Origin: Annulohypoxylon bovei var. microspora | Lineage: Eukaryota; Ascomycota; Sordariomycetes; Xylariales; Hypoxylaceae | Direction of reading: 5' to 3' | Length of the DNA stretch: 21,717 nucleotides | Assembly: GCA_022836615.1 (NCBI GenBank) | Contig: MU405474.1 | Coordinates: forward strand, 1 to 21,717 | Shown here: piece after piece, positions 21,101-21,717 of the stretch | Layout: each line of letters begins with the position of its first letter | How positions within the stretch are numbered: the stretch's first letter is position 1 | The notes under the pieces: generated by a model | The model's input: only the letters and a program-made list of their open reading frames with translations | Told to the model about the DNA's origin: nothing | The model's database searches: none | Position numbers and translations under genes: made by a program

Positions 21101-21717
21101 AAATAATTATAAAATAATTGTTTTTTTTTTATAATTTAATATTTTTTTTATTTTAATCGTTATATTATTAATTTTAATTATCCATTTATTATAATCTTTT
21201 TTATTTAACTTTTTTATTATAAAAACGTTTTTTAATTTATTATTTAACCCCGCGTTAATATAATTAATCTTATTTTCCCTTTTTTAATTTAACCCGTTAA
21301 TTAAAATTAACTTATTTTTAAAATTAATAAAAAAATTATTAAAATATTAAAAGGCATTTTAATACATTTTAATTAAATTTTAATAAACGGTTTAAATTAA
21401 TTATTTATTTTTTAATTTTTTAATTAAAATTTAAATAAAAGCTTTATTATTATATAATTTATTAAACTTTTCCATATTAAACCATTATATTAAATGTTGC
21501 CGTTTTTTAATTAAAATTGAAAATATAATTTTCAAGCATTTATTTTTCTTTAATTTAAGATATATTATATTTTTTAAAATAAAAAAATTTAATATAACCA
21601 CATATATTAAAAAATCCTTTTATTCATTAATTTAAATTAAACATTTATTTTTAATTAAAATTATTTCTTTAATTTTATAAAATAAATTAAAGTTATTTAA
21701 TAAGTTAATTATAAGAT
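18130..21717 (-). mobile_element. pol: Element B, 5' segment (continues past the window)
   Basis: Minus-strand continuation of element B: start of integrase, RNase H, RT and then the gag region, with the 5' LTR expected roughly 180-500 bases beyond the end. Positions pair with A so that the coordinates sum to 34667 over the RT to integrase part. RT catalytic codons at 19404-19415 (minus strand) read YINN, the same double Asp-to-Asn loss as in A. The A-run of RT, near 19561-19572, is 2 nt longer than in A, so B keeps the frame that A lost. The site of A's G+C block is uninterrupted here at 20051/20052. Stops abound; the gag part (about 20050-21717) has no readable frame. Confidence 0.9.

Overview
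The window is almost entirely A+T and has no intact gene. It reads as fungal heterochromatin degraded by repeat-induced point mutation (RIP): repeated copies within it differ from each other nearly only by C/T and G/A changes, coding remnants are full of TAA/TAG/TGA, and conserved acidic and Cys codons have become AAN and TAN. This points to a filamentous ascomycete (Pezizomycotina) AT-isochore, possibly pericentromeric. The species cannot be told from the sequence.

Layout. 1-9426: AT-rich repeat debris. It holds a degenerate AT tandem array (1-1475), a 37-bp triplet repeat (2622-2732), a 105-bp tandem duplication (4513-4727), a pair of 187-bp direct repeats around about 1 kb (6993-7179 and 8171-8357, LTR-like), and a 66-bp repeat carrying a 12-bp palindrome (8411-8566). 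9427-21717: two Ty3/gypsy chromovirus copies, one nested in the other in opposite orientation. Element B is on the minus strand; its 312-bp 3' LTR is at 9427-9738 and its 5' end lies beyond 21717. Element A (plus strand, 11321-18129) is complete with two 312-bp LTRs and sits inside B's integrase region, flanked by the 5-bp duplication ATAAT (11316-11320 and 18130-18134). Both carry RT, RNase H, integrase and chromodomain remnants. B also carries a 295-bp insertion (10616-10910).

The outlier is a 1141-bp G+C-rich block (13477-14617) inside A. It is absent from the homologous position of B, where the empty site falls between 20051 and 20052. It shows no obvious RIP, has inverted 10-bp subterminal repeats, an 8-bp-stem hairpin 7 nt from one edge, a CCACCCG-type minisatellite, a strongly structured single-copy core and no visible target-site duplication. 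This architecture resembles a non-autonomous Helitron/Helentron-associated element read on the minus strand, but the terminal bases are not canonical, so that is an inference. Apparent order of events: B inserted, A inserted into B, both were mutated by RIP, and the G+C block entered A either before RIP (and escaped as unique DNA) or afterwards.
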